DNA of 64,000 nt from Thecamonas trahens ATCC 50062. Its lineage: Eukaryota > Apusozoa > Apusomonadida > Apusomonadidae. The stretch lies in contig NW_013657663.1 of assembly GCF_000142905.1 (NCBI RefSeq), positions 392,501 to 456,500 on the forward strand, read 5' to 3'. Every line of letters starts with the position of its first letter. Within the stretch, counting starts at the first letter, position 1. The notes beneath the pieces are model-generated. The model saw only the letters and a program-made list of their open reading frames with translations, was not told the origin of the DNA and made no database searches. Positions 48,977 through 59,621 of this stretch are shown here, piece after piece. Both the position numbers and the translations under genes were made by a program.

Positions 48977-49216
48977 ATGGCGGAGGTTCCGGGAGACGAC
49001 GTCGCGGCGCTTCTTGCAGAGGACGGAGTTGATGCAGTGGTGTATGCCATGCCGTTCTCTGACTTTCTTCTGCTGGTTCTGGCTGTTCTGGCCATCTGCG
49101 TCTTCCTCCGCAACCTCGCCCGCCGCTGTCTCGGACACGATGCGACGGCGGCAGCTGCAGCCGATGCCCGCCGGCACAGCTCGTCACAGTCTCAGCCCAA
49201 GCCGAAGCAGTCCTAG
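48977..49216 (+). CDS. Small hypothetical single-pass membrane protein
   Basis: The 79-codon frame from ATG 48977 encodes an acidic N-terminus (MAEVPGDDVAALLAEDG), one hydrophobic segment (FLLLVLAVLAICVFL) and a basic, Ser/Gln/Lys tail. The frame is open upstream to 48821, where it reads as a signal-peptide-like hydrophobic stretch (VVVCVGVVAVVAVAGSRVAAA) but has no ATG. A 5' exon or an unrecognised start could therefore lengthen it. No family is recognised. It lies in the same orientation as myosin and is convergent with the TFIIH subunit gene, 37 nt between stops. Confidence 0.4.
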   Translation: MAEVPGDDVAALLAEDGVDAVVYAMPFSDFLLLVLAVLAICVFLRNLARRCLGHDATAAAAADARRHSSSQSQPKPKQS

Positions 49217-49253
49217 TCTTGAAAAGTGCACATGCAGTCACCATCGGCCGGCT

Positions 49254-50504
49254 TTACTCGATGACCATCGGTGCAGGATCGGCAGGCATGGCCGGAGCGG
49301 GCTCAGGCGGAGCAGGCGCAGGCACAGGCGCAGAGGCTGGAGCTGGCTTGGCGCGCTTGGACGAGGTGGCTTTGCGGCGCTTGCGGCGCTTGCGCGAGCC
49401 GTCGTTGCGGGGAAGGTCAAACTTGGTTCCGCACGTGGAGCAGGTGAGGGCAAACGAGCAAAAGACAGAGAGGCACGAGGAGCAGACGTAACCGATGGAG
49501 ATGGTCTTGCGGTGGCAGAAGCAGGTGGCGCGGTAGTCGATGGCAGTGAGGGTCGGGACCGAGATGTGGCGCCGGGTCATGGCGTCGGCGAGAAAGGCGG
49601 TGAGAAGGAACTGGGCCAGCGAATTCTGGGCATCAAGCGACGGCTTAACATACGCTCCGCCGGTCAGATGGGTTGCCTGCTGCAGGAAGAGCGAGTGGTC
49701 CGGAGCAAGGACGCAGGCGTCGATGGCAACCTGTAGCTTCTGCGCCGAAAAAAGCGCGTTCATGACCGAGACATACGTCGAGCCGCCATCTCCGTGCGAG
49801 GTGACAACCAGGATCCGCGGCTTGAGGGCCGGGCGGAGGGCAACGGCCCGCGAGATGCGGCAGAGCGCCACCGAGAGCGCGCCAGCCATGGCCCAGCCGC
49901 CACCGTCGACCGCTGCAGCGCGACCGACGTCACCGGTCTCCTCCACAAACCGGCGCATGGCCTCTGCCAGCTCCTTTGTCAGTGATGCACAGTGCACCCG
50001 CTCAACAGGAAGCAGAGCCGATCCCGACTTGACCGCCAGCGCCACGTCTGCCTCGACCGCCAGATCGATCTGTTCAGTAGCAGCAGCAGCAAAAGTCAGA
50101 GAAGAACCAGGAGCACCTGAGCCAGCTTGTTGTGGTGTGCCAGTGACTCTCTTTGCAGCATCAACCAGAGCCCTTGCATCCGGGTACACCACCTTTGCAT
50201 GGACACCATCAGCAGCAACCAGAACGAGAGCATTGGCATGATTGAGTGCCATGTAGGCATTGGCAAAGACAGAGATGTGTCGCCAAGCCGAAGCAAACTT
50301 TGTCTCTTCTTCCGCACTTCCGAATGATGCATCCACCACAAGTACAAGCATTGATAGATCATCTGTATGGATGGGGGGGTGAGGGGGGTCATGACCTGAG
50401 GCATGGAGGGGGGAGGGGGTGGAGGGGGGGGGGGACGGGGGGAGAGCGGGGAGGAGCGGCGTACCGGTGTGGACGTCTTCAGCACCACCCCGTTGGTCTG
50501 TCAT
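49254..50504 (-). CDS. GTF2H3: TFIIH core subunit p34/Tfb4 (two exons)
   Basis: p34 pairs with p44 in the TFIIH core for transcription initiation and nucleotide excision repair. The fold is a von Willebrand-type domain (LVLVVDAS start, MALNHANALVLVAADG, ILVVTSHGDG). A C-terminal zinc finger follows: CFCHRKTISIGYVCSSCLSVFC and CSTCGTKF. A Lys/Arg- then Pro/Ala-rich tail completes it. Exon 1, 50504-50465, encodes MTDQRGGAEDVHT and ends at a GTACGC donor; exon 2 starts at 50362 after catacag. Splicing yields TDDLSMLVLVVDAS and 382 residues. The 102-nt intron is a multiple of three without a stop, so retention would insert a Pro-rich segment. It is divergent from the protease gene. Confidence 0.9.
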   Translation of the reverse strand: MTDQRGGAEDVHTGTPLLPALPPSPPPSTPSPLHASGHDPPHPPIHTDDLSMLVLVVDASFGSAEEETKFASAWRHISVFANAYMALNHANALVLVAADGVHAKVVYPDARALVDAAKRVTGTPQQAGSGAPGSSLTFAAAATEQIDLAVEADVALAVKSGSALLPVERVHCASLTKELAEAMRRFVEETGDVGRAAAVDGGGWAMAGALSVALCRISRAVALRPALKPRILVVTSHGDGGSTYVSVMNALFSAQKLQVAIDACVLAPDHSLFLQQATHLTGGAYVKPSLDAQNSLAQFLLTAFLADAMTRRHISVPTLTAIDYRATCFCHRKTISIGYVCSSCLSVFCSFALTCSTCGTKFDLPRNDGSRKRRKRRKATSSKRAKPAPASAPVPAPAPPEPAPAMPADPAPMVIE

Positions 50505-51093
50505 GGTGGGTATGTGCGGTGGTAGTGGGAGAGAGAGAGAGAGAGGTGTGATGGACGTGTATATATATGTGTGTGTGTGTATGAGAGAGAGAGTGTGTGT
50601 TGTGTGTGTTGTGTGCGGGTTGTGCGATTTGGTCGATTCGCTCGCCGACTCGATGGCCGACTTGCTTGCCGTGGCAGACGCGCTCTTTGGCTACTTCGGA
50701 CGGCAATGATGGGCTACGACTTGGGACTGGGCTTGATCAGAGTATAGGGATATGTGAGAGTATGATTAGTGGTGGCGATGGTGATGATGAGGGTGATATG
50801 GACTCGATGGCCGACTTGCTTGCCGTGGCAGACGCGCTATGGCCGACTCGCTGGCACAGACCAGACTGTCATGAAGGGCAACGAGGTTAGTTTGGCCTTG
50901 GTCGTATCCATAGTCTCCCATCAAGTGCAGTTGATGGTGATGATGCAGGTGATGCAGGTGATGACGGTGATGTGGGTGTGACTGGTGGTTGACTGCGATC
51001 GCGTTGGCCTCGTCGGCTGTGGAGAGCTGCCGAGGTGGTGTGGGTGAGGGGGAGGGGGGGACTCGCCACAGCTCACTTACAAACAAGCTGGAA
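50505..51093. other. Divergent intergenic region between TFIIH p34 and protease genes
   Basis: About 590 nt with GA and GT dinucleotide runs (50530-50605), the 38-bp direct repeat and gatgatg repeats. No ORF begins with an ATG in a convincing context, although both repeat copies lie in open frames. Confidence 0.5.
50647..50838. repeat. Exact 38-bp direct repeat at 50647-50684 and 50801-50838
   Basis: Two identical 38-bp copies, 154 nt apart, start gactcgatggccgacttgct. In one plus frame each encodes DSMADLLAVADAL. The sequences on either side of the copies differ. They lie in the divergent interval between the TFIIH and protease genes. Confidence 0.95.
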
Positions 51094-52983
51094 ATGAGAT
51101 GGAACATGTGGGCATGTATGGTATTGGTGGTGGTTGGAGTGGTGGGACTGAGAATGGCCGCCGCGAAGAGAACGAGCTCGATGCCTTCCGCATACATGAC
51201 GACGGGCACAAACGATGCCAACCAACAGAGTGCAGAAGCATCAACGCAACGTAGGATCCAAGAGCAACATCCAGCGTCATTATCGGCGACTGCGCGAGTG
51301 GTTGAAGGCAGGCCAGCCGAGTCCGGTGCCTATCCACCGCTGGCAGTGCTTCTCAGATCTGGTGCTGTCCGTTGTGTGGCCTCCATCATCTCGCCGCAAG
51401 TCCTCCTCACCGCCGCGCACTGCACCATCGGTTCGTCGCCAAGCGATTGGACGGCCAGAGTTGGCTCTAATCTGCCATTTGAAGGTGGCACGACTCACTC
51501 GGTTGCTCGTATTGTGGTCCATGATGGATACAACTCGCAGACGTTTGCCAACGATGTCTCGCTCCTCATCCTCTCCGCGCCCGTCGTCTACTCGCCCACT
51601 GTTGCCCCGCTCATTCTGGCCTCGGCGGAGATTGCAGCTGGCACAAATGTGACCGTCGCCGGGTGGGGCTTACAGGCAACATCCGATACCCAGGCAGCTC
51701 CATCGCTGATCGAGGCAGTCATGAGCTCCGCGCCCATGTCCGAGTGCGAGGCAAAGGGCTCGTCCAACACCGGCTCTGTTGTCTGCGCTCTGCCCATCGC
51801 CGGCAGCGATACCTGCCAAGGCGATTCAGGTGGGCCGATGCTGACCGGCTCGTCAGCCATCCGATTCTATGTCTCGGGCGGGGTGCTCTCGTTCGGCGGC
51901 ACGAGCTGCGGCACGTTCTCAGTCTTTGCTTCCATCCCGAGCTACCGCCCATGGATCGAGGCCAGCATTCCAGCTGACCAGCGGACGCTGCTGGTCTCCG
52001 GAAACCCCAACGCGGTCACTTTAGTCGTCCACACCGATTCTCTGCCCGCGACCGTCTTTGAGCTTGCCGAGCTCCGGGGCAACATTGTCGTCAACAGCTC
52101 ACGCTCGCTACTGGGCCAGTTCTCGCGCCTCTCCTCGGGCGCCTCGCTATCTATCGAGGCGCCGTTCTCGGTCACTCGCACCCTCGCCCTCGACAACAAC
52201 TCGACCCTCGTCACTCGTACCGGCACTGCTTCCATCGGCACCGTCATCTTTGCTCCGACTTCTGTCTACCGCATGGAGCTCACCTCGGGCTCACCCACCT
52301 ATCTGCAAGTCGGCTCGGTCGCCGGCCTCGGCGGAACGCTGGAGATTGTCGCCACAGGCTCGTACCGTCCGGTCCCAGGCCTTGCCTTTCGCGCGCTCAG
52401 CTACCGTGTCAAGACAGGCGCCTTTAGCAACGTCATCTACCGTGATCTCTCGTCGCCCGCGCCTCCGCCGATGGGCCCGGCACCGCCGCCGGCGCCGCCG
52501 ACCAACGCCTCCCGCGCCGCCCGCCGGTCACTAGCGCAGTCATCGGCCGGAACCGTCCAGTCAGCTTCGCTCGTCTGTGGCGCCTCCGAGTGCGTGGTCA
52601 CCCTCCTTGACTCGACGCCGGCCTCAAACACCGGCCTCGAGTCCGAGATCATCATCGGGGTCGTCGTTGTCGCCGGCCTGGCCCTCCTCGCCATCGGCGC
52701 CATCTTTTGCTACTGCTTCTGCTTCAAGACCAAGACCAAGACCGGCCCCAACGCTCTGCAGCGTCGCCAAACTACCCAGCCGCAGTACGCTGCGGGTAAG
52801 ACTCGCAGCCACGACTCGTCATCGTCCGGCTGCGAGTACGGCATCATCAGCAAGGCATCAGCCAAGAAAAGCAGGCCCAGCCGTCCCGATCCCATGTCGT
52901 GGTCGTCAACCCAGTCGGGCCCAGGCTCGGCCTCGGCCTCGGCCTCGGCCTCGGCGTCGTACTCTGCATCGTCCTATTCGTGA
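51094..52983 (+). CDS. Membrane-anchored trypsin-like (S1) serine protease
   Basis: The 629-residue product starts with a signal peptide (MWACMVLVVVGVVGLRMAAA region). The S1 peptidase domain follows at about residues 50-290, with the full triad: His109 in LLTAAHC, Asp154 in ANDVSLL and Ser245 in CQGDSGGP. Residues about 300-470 are a beta-rich region of unknown fold. A Pro-rich hinge (PPPMGPAPPPAPP) leads to a single TM segment at about residues 530-552 (IIIGVVVVAGLALLAIGAIF). It is followed by a palmitoylation-prone CYCFCF and a Ser/Lys tail ending in Ser-Ala repeats. The protease domain should therefore face outward. Propeptide activation (ARVVEG) is possible. The ATG at 51094 was chosen for the signal peptide; the longer frame lacks one. 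Confidence 0.88.
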   Translation: MRWNMWACMVLVVVGVVGLRMAAAKRTSSMPSAYMTTGTNDANQQSAEASTQRRIQEQHPASLSATARVVEGRPAESGAYPPLAVLLRSGAVRCVASIISPQVLLTAAHCTIGSSPSDWTARVGSNLPFEGGTTHSVARIVVHDGYNSQTFANDVSLLILSAPVVYSPTVAPLILASAEIAAGTNVTVAGWGLQATSDTQAAPSLIEAVMSSAPMSECEAKGSSNTGSVVCALPIAGSDTCQGDSGGPMLTGSSAIRFYVSGGVLSFGGTSCGTFSVFASIPSYRPWIEASIPADQRTLLVSGNPNAVTLVVHTDSLPATVFELAELRGNIVVNSSRSLLGQFSRLSSGASLSIEAPFSVTRTLALDNNSTLVTRTGTASIGTVIFAPTSVYRMELTSGSPTYLQVGSVAGLGGTLEIVATGSYRPVPGLAFRALSYRVKTGAFSNVIYRDLSSPAPPPMGPAPPPAPPTNASRAARRSLAQSSAGTVQSASLVCGASECVVTLLDSTPASNTGLESEIIIGVVVVAGLALLAIGAIFCYCFCFKTKTKTGPNALQRRQTTQPQYAAGKTRSHDSSSSGCEYGIISKASAKKSRPSRPDPMSWSSTQSGPGSASASASASASYSASSYS

Positions 52984-53201
52984 TGCATGCACCGCGCCGC
53001 CCACAGGCCACCCACGGGGTGCCTTTGCCTTAGACCGGCTAACGAAAGCCATCCTCTCTACCATTTGCTCGCCCATCTCTCATAACCTGTAAATCGTTGC
53101 GAGCTTGACCAGTCCGCCGCACAACAGCCCCGCCGCGTCCACGCCACTCGTCTCCACTCGCTGCCACTCCCTCCACACATCTCCATCACGTCATCGATTA
53201 C

Positions 53202-54755
53202 ATGTCCGACGCCATGTTCGAGGAGAACCAGGTCTGGTACCGAGTCCTGCGCATGCTCAACTTCTCGATTCCTCACGCTGACTATGCCGCGAGCTATGCC
53301 GATGATCTGAGCCAGAGCGCAGCTTGGGGCGCTTCCATCGAAGCCACTCATGGCCGCCTCATCGACTTCCTGCAAGACTCGCCGGCCGATGATGGCATTG
53401 CGCTCGACGACCACTTGAAGATGGCACGGACAAAAGCCGTCAAGCCGATCCGAGAGATGCTCGCGCCGTATGCTGTTGCCGCAGCCACGCTTCCGTCCGG
53501 CCTCATGTTGCCGTTTACCGGTCGCAACGGCCTCAAGTCGTTGGCCAGCGATCGTCCGCCGCCGACGCCCGATGCGACGGGTGATGACGACACGCGACCC
53601 CGCTTGCTCTCCATCGACATCGTCAAGGCCAACTGGACTGTGCTTGCCCTCCGATGCCGAGCAGAATGTGGCATCGCTGGGCGTGAGCCATGGCTCTCGT
53701 GGCCCGATGCGCTGGAGGCACTCGGTCTCCCGCCGCTCTTTGCTCACCATCGGTTCTTCCGCCAGTGGGCCGTCTCCACCACTCCAGAGGTACCTGCTGC
53801 TGCTGTTGTTGATCTCCAACAGCAGCTTGTACTCCACGCCCAGGCTAGCCTTGCCCTGGCCCTCGGAGTGTCTGCTTCTGATCTCGACGCTGCCGTCGTC
53901 TTCCGCTCCAATGACGAGGTCGTCTTTGACCTCGACGTTGCCCCGGCTTCCCTCGACGACCTACACGCTGCCCTCGCTGCGGGCCTGGACCTTGGTGCAC
54001 CTTGGCTGGCTGGCGAGCCGCTGTGTCTTGGCTCACATCTCCACGCCACGGCCTACTCGCTCCACGCGGTCGAATCGGGCTTCATCAAGCACATCACTCA
54101 TGTTGACGGAGCCGCACAGCGTCTCCTCACCACCTTTGCTGTGCCTGGCCATGCATTCTGGTCGATGACCACCAAGTACGTGCTGGGCATCGAGCGGAAG
54201 TTCCACCATACCCTCGAGGATCCAATCTGTGCCTCGCTTCACAATGCTGGTCTCGCACCCGGACAGGTCAATGCTGCAGCTGTCGCGGATCTCGCTGCTC
54301 AGGCCACTGCTGCTGCTGCGGATCGGGACTTTCCCTACGGCAGGTCTGCGCATCGCCACATCCGCATTGGACCGTCGGCGCTGGTTCCAGTTGCGCCGCA
54401 CGTGTTCGTCGGATCCAAGCTCGACGCGGCATCTCCCGAGCTGCTCGCGGCGCTCGGCATTGTTCGCGTCATCAGCGCACGAGCCAAGCAGAGCAGGTCT
54501 GTAGAAGCTGCCCGTGCACTGTTGCGGGATCTGGACGATACTCCAAACATCGGTACGTCTGATGAGCATGCTATCATGTTTATCGGGCCCGAGACGTCTG
54601 CAGGAGGCGCGGCGGCGGCCGCAGCGTTTGCGGTGGCGCGGCTCGGCGTGGCGCCGGCCGACGCCCAGGCCGCAGTCGTCCGCAGCCGCGGCCAAGCGGA
54701 TGCGTTGACCACAGCTCAGGCCCAGACGCTTGCCGCACTTCACGCAGACCTGTAG
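53202..54755 (+). CDS. Protein of unknown function ending in a dual-specificity-phosphatase-like fold without active site
   Basis: The 517-residue protein has no signal peptide or membrane segment. The first ~370 residues are unrecognised. They include SIDIVKANWTVLALR (about 136-150) and HHRFFRQWAV, a spacing I vaguely associate with an uncharacterised family (memory, low confidence). From about residue 395, VAPHVFVGSKLDAASPELLAALGIVRVIS looks like the start of a dual-specificity phosphatase, where LFLGSxxxAxxxELLxxLGIxxVL is usual. The region where HCxxGxxRS should be reads IMFIGPETSAGG, with neither Cys nor Arg. The helix after it (AAAFAVARLGVAPADAQAAVVRSRG) fits the rest of the fold. It may therefore be a pseudophosphatase. 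It is convergent with the amylase gene, 10 nt between stops. Confidence 0.6.
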   Translation: MSDAMFEENQVWYRVLRMLNFSIPHADYAASYADDLSQSAAWGASIEATHGRLIDFLQDSPADDGIALDDHLKMARTKAVKPIREMLAPYAVAAATLPSGLMLPFTGRNGLKSLASDRPPPTPDATGDDDTRPRLLSIDIVKANWTVLALRCRAECGIAGREPWLSWPDALEALGLPPLFAHHRFFRQWAVSTTPEVPAAAVVDLQQQLVLHAQASLALALGVSASDLDAAVVFRSNDEVVFDLDVAPASLDDLHAALAAGLDLGAPWLAGEPLCLGSHLHATAYSLHAVESGFIKHITHVDGAAQRLLTTFAVPGHAFWSMTTKYVLGIERKFHHTLEDPICASLHNAGLAPGQVNAAAVADLAAQATAAAADRDFPYGRSAHRHIRIGPSALVPVAPHVFVGSKLDAASPELLAALGIVRVISARAKQSRSVEAARALLRDLDDTPNIGTSDEHAIMFIGPETSAGGAAAAAAFAVARLGVAPADAQAAVVRSRGQADALTTAQAQTLAALHADL

Positions 54756-54765
54756 CGAGGCAGCG

Positions 54766-56172
54766 TTAGGCACTCTCAGCTGCGGCAGGGACGTAAATCT
54801 TGGGCAGGCCCTTGCCCATCGAGACGGTGAACGCGCCGCTGGCGCCGGTGACGAGGCAGTCCGAGTCGGCCGGGACGGCCAGTGCGTTACAGATCTTGAC
54901 GCCCGCGGTGTACGGCGAGTAGGTGATGGAGATGTCAAACGAAGCACCCGAGTTGGTGAGAGCGACCAAGGTAGATCCGCGGGAAAAGGCGTAGAAGTTA
55001 TCGGTCGAGTACCGCTGGACTTGCGGGAAGGACCAGGCCGTGGTGTTCTTCCGCAGCGAGTTGAGCTGCGCGAGGAAAGCGTACATGGGCGTCGAGGTCT
55101 GGAACTTGGTGGGCCAGAGGATCTCGCGGTTGGCCGGATCGTTGCCGCCGGCAAAGTACTGCTCAGTCCCGTAGTACACAATGGGCACGCCTTGTGAGAA
55201 GAGGACAAAGGTGAGAGCGTTGAGGTACTGCGGGATCTTGTTGGTGTTCTGGTAGAGGAACCGCGGGTTGTCGTGGTTGTCGATAAAGGTACCAAGGATG
55301 GAGGCGTCCGGAAAGCCTTTGTAAGCGTCGACCTGCGACTGGATGAGGTTCATCGACTGGCCATCCTGGAAGACGGAGCGTAGGGTGAAGAACATTGGAT
55401 ACGAGAGCGTGGCGTCGACGCCGTGCTTTTGGTACGCGATGTTGCACTCGACCGACGAGTAGACCTCGCCGACAATGTAGACGCCAGCCTCAGCCTGGAC
55501 CCGGGCCCAAAAGTCCTGATTGATGTACATGACGGTGTCGGCACGAATGCCGTCAAACTGGTACTCGCTGATCATGCGGCCGACCCAAGCGACGAGCTCG
55601 TCGGCCACGGTAGCGTTCTGCTGATTGAGATCCGGCAGGCTTGCCAGCCGGCAGTGGAGGACTTCCTCGGTGAAGCACACGTACTGAGACACGCTGCACT
55701 GAGGATGGTAGTCGCCTGGATGTGAGAAGGGAGTGATGGCCGAGAACTGCGAGCCAACAGGACCAACGTGATTGAGGACAATGTCCAGCATGACCCACAT
55801 GTCGCGACGATGGGCGGCGTCGACGAGGGCCTTGAGATCAGCTGCGGAACCAAAGTGAGAGTTGATGGTGCTAAAGTCCTTTGCCCAGTAACCATGATAA
55901 CCACCAGGAGTATTGGTGACAACCGGCGAGATCCAAATGGCATCAAAGCCCATGCCCTCGATGTAGTCAAGATGATCAATGAGACCAGAAAAAGTTCCTC
56001 CACAGTAATCGTTGAGATTGCATGAATCCGTCACAGGACCTCCAAACCGGTCTGTCAGCACCTGATACACGCTCCGCGCCTTCCACTCTTCGGCACTACC
56101 ACACAGCCCATGCTTAGTCACCAGTACCACCAGGAAAACTCCGGCGAGAAGTAGTTGCTTGGTTGTAGCCAT
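54766..56172 (-). CDS. Secreted alpha-amylase, GH13 (fungal-type)
   Basis: This endo-acting glycoside hydrolase cleaves alpha-1,4-glucan in starch or glycogen and is probably secreted or lysosomal for digesting food particles. A signal peptide (LLLAGVFLVVLVTKHGLCG) precedes the (beta/alpha)8 barrel. Conserved regions are DIVLNHVG, GIRADTV with nucleophile Asp212, VGEVYSS with acid/base Glu236, and FIDNHDNPRF with Asp301. The length of 468 residues and sequence such as SVYQVLTDRFGG and PGGYHGYWAKD match the Aspergillus TAKA-amylase group. A C-terminal beta domain is present. The ATG at 56172 gives the signal peptide; the frame stays open upstream to an ATG overlapping the kinase stop, but that stretch is low complexity. 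Confidence 0.95.
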   Translation of the reverse strand: MATTKQLLLAGVFLVVLVTKHGLCGSAEEWKARSVYQVLTDRFGGPVTDSCNLNDYCGGTFSGLIDHLDYIEGMGFDAIWISPVVTNTPGGYHGYWAKDFSTINSHFGSAADLKALVDAAHRRDMWVMLDIVLNHVGPVGSQFSAITPFSHPGDYHPQCSVSQYVCFTEEVLHCRLASLPDLNQQNATVADELVAWVGRMISEYQFDGIRADTVMYINQDFWARVQAEAGVYIVGEVYSSVECNIAYQKHGVDATLSYPMFFTLRSVFQDGQSMNLIQSQVDAYKGFPDASILGTFIDNHDNPRFLYQNTNKIPQYLNALTFVLFSQGVPIVYYGTEQYFAGGNDPANREILWPTKFQTSTPMYAFLAQLNSLRKNTTAWSFPQVQRYSTDNFYAFSRGSTLVALTNSGASFDISITYSPYTAGVKICNALAVPADSDCLVTGASGAFTVSMGKGLPKIYVPAAAESA

Positions 56173-56336
56173 GTCTTTTCCCCCCTGTTCTACGTCAAGT
56201 GGGGTGTGGGGTGACGGGTCGGGGTCGGGGGGAGGGTGGCGGTGAGCCTGGGAGGAAGGCGGCAGGCCAGGGGCTGGTGGTCGGCGCTGCGGCTGTGGTG
56301 TGTGGTATGGTGAGGAGCGGGGAATGATCTGTATGT

Positions 56337-59621
<3,285 letters not shown>

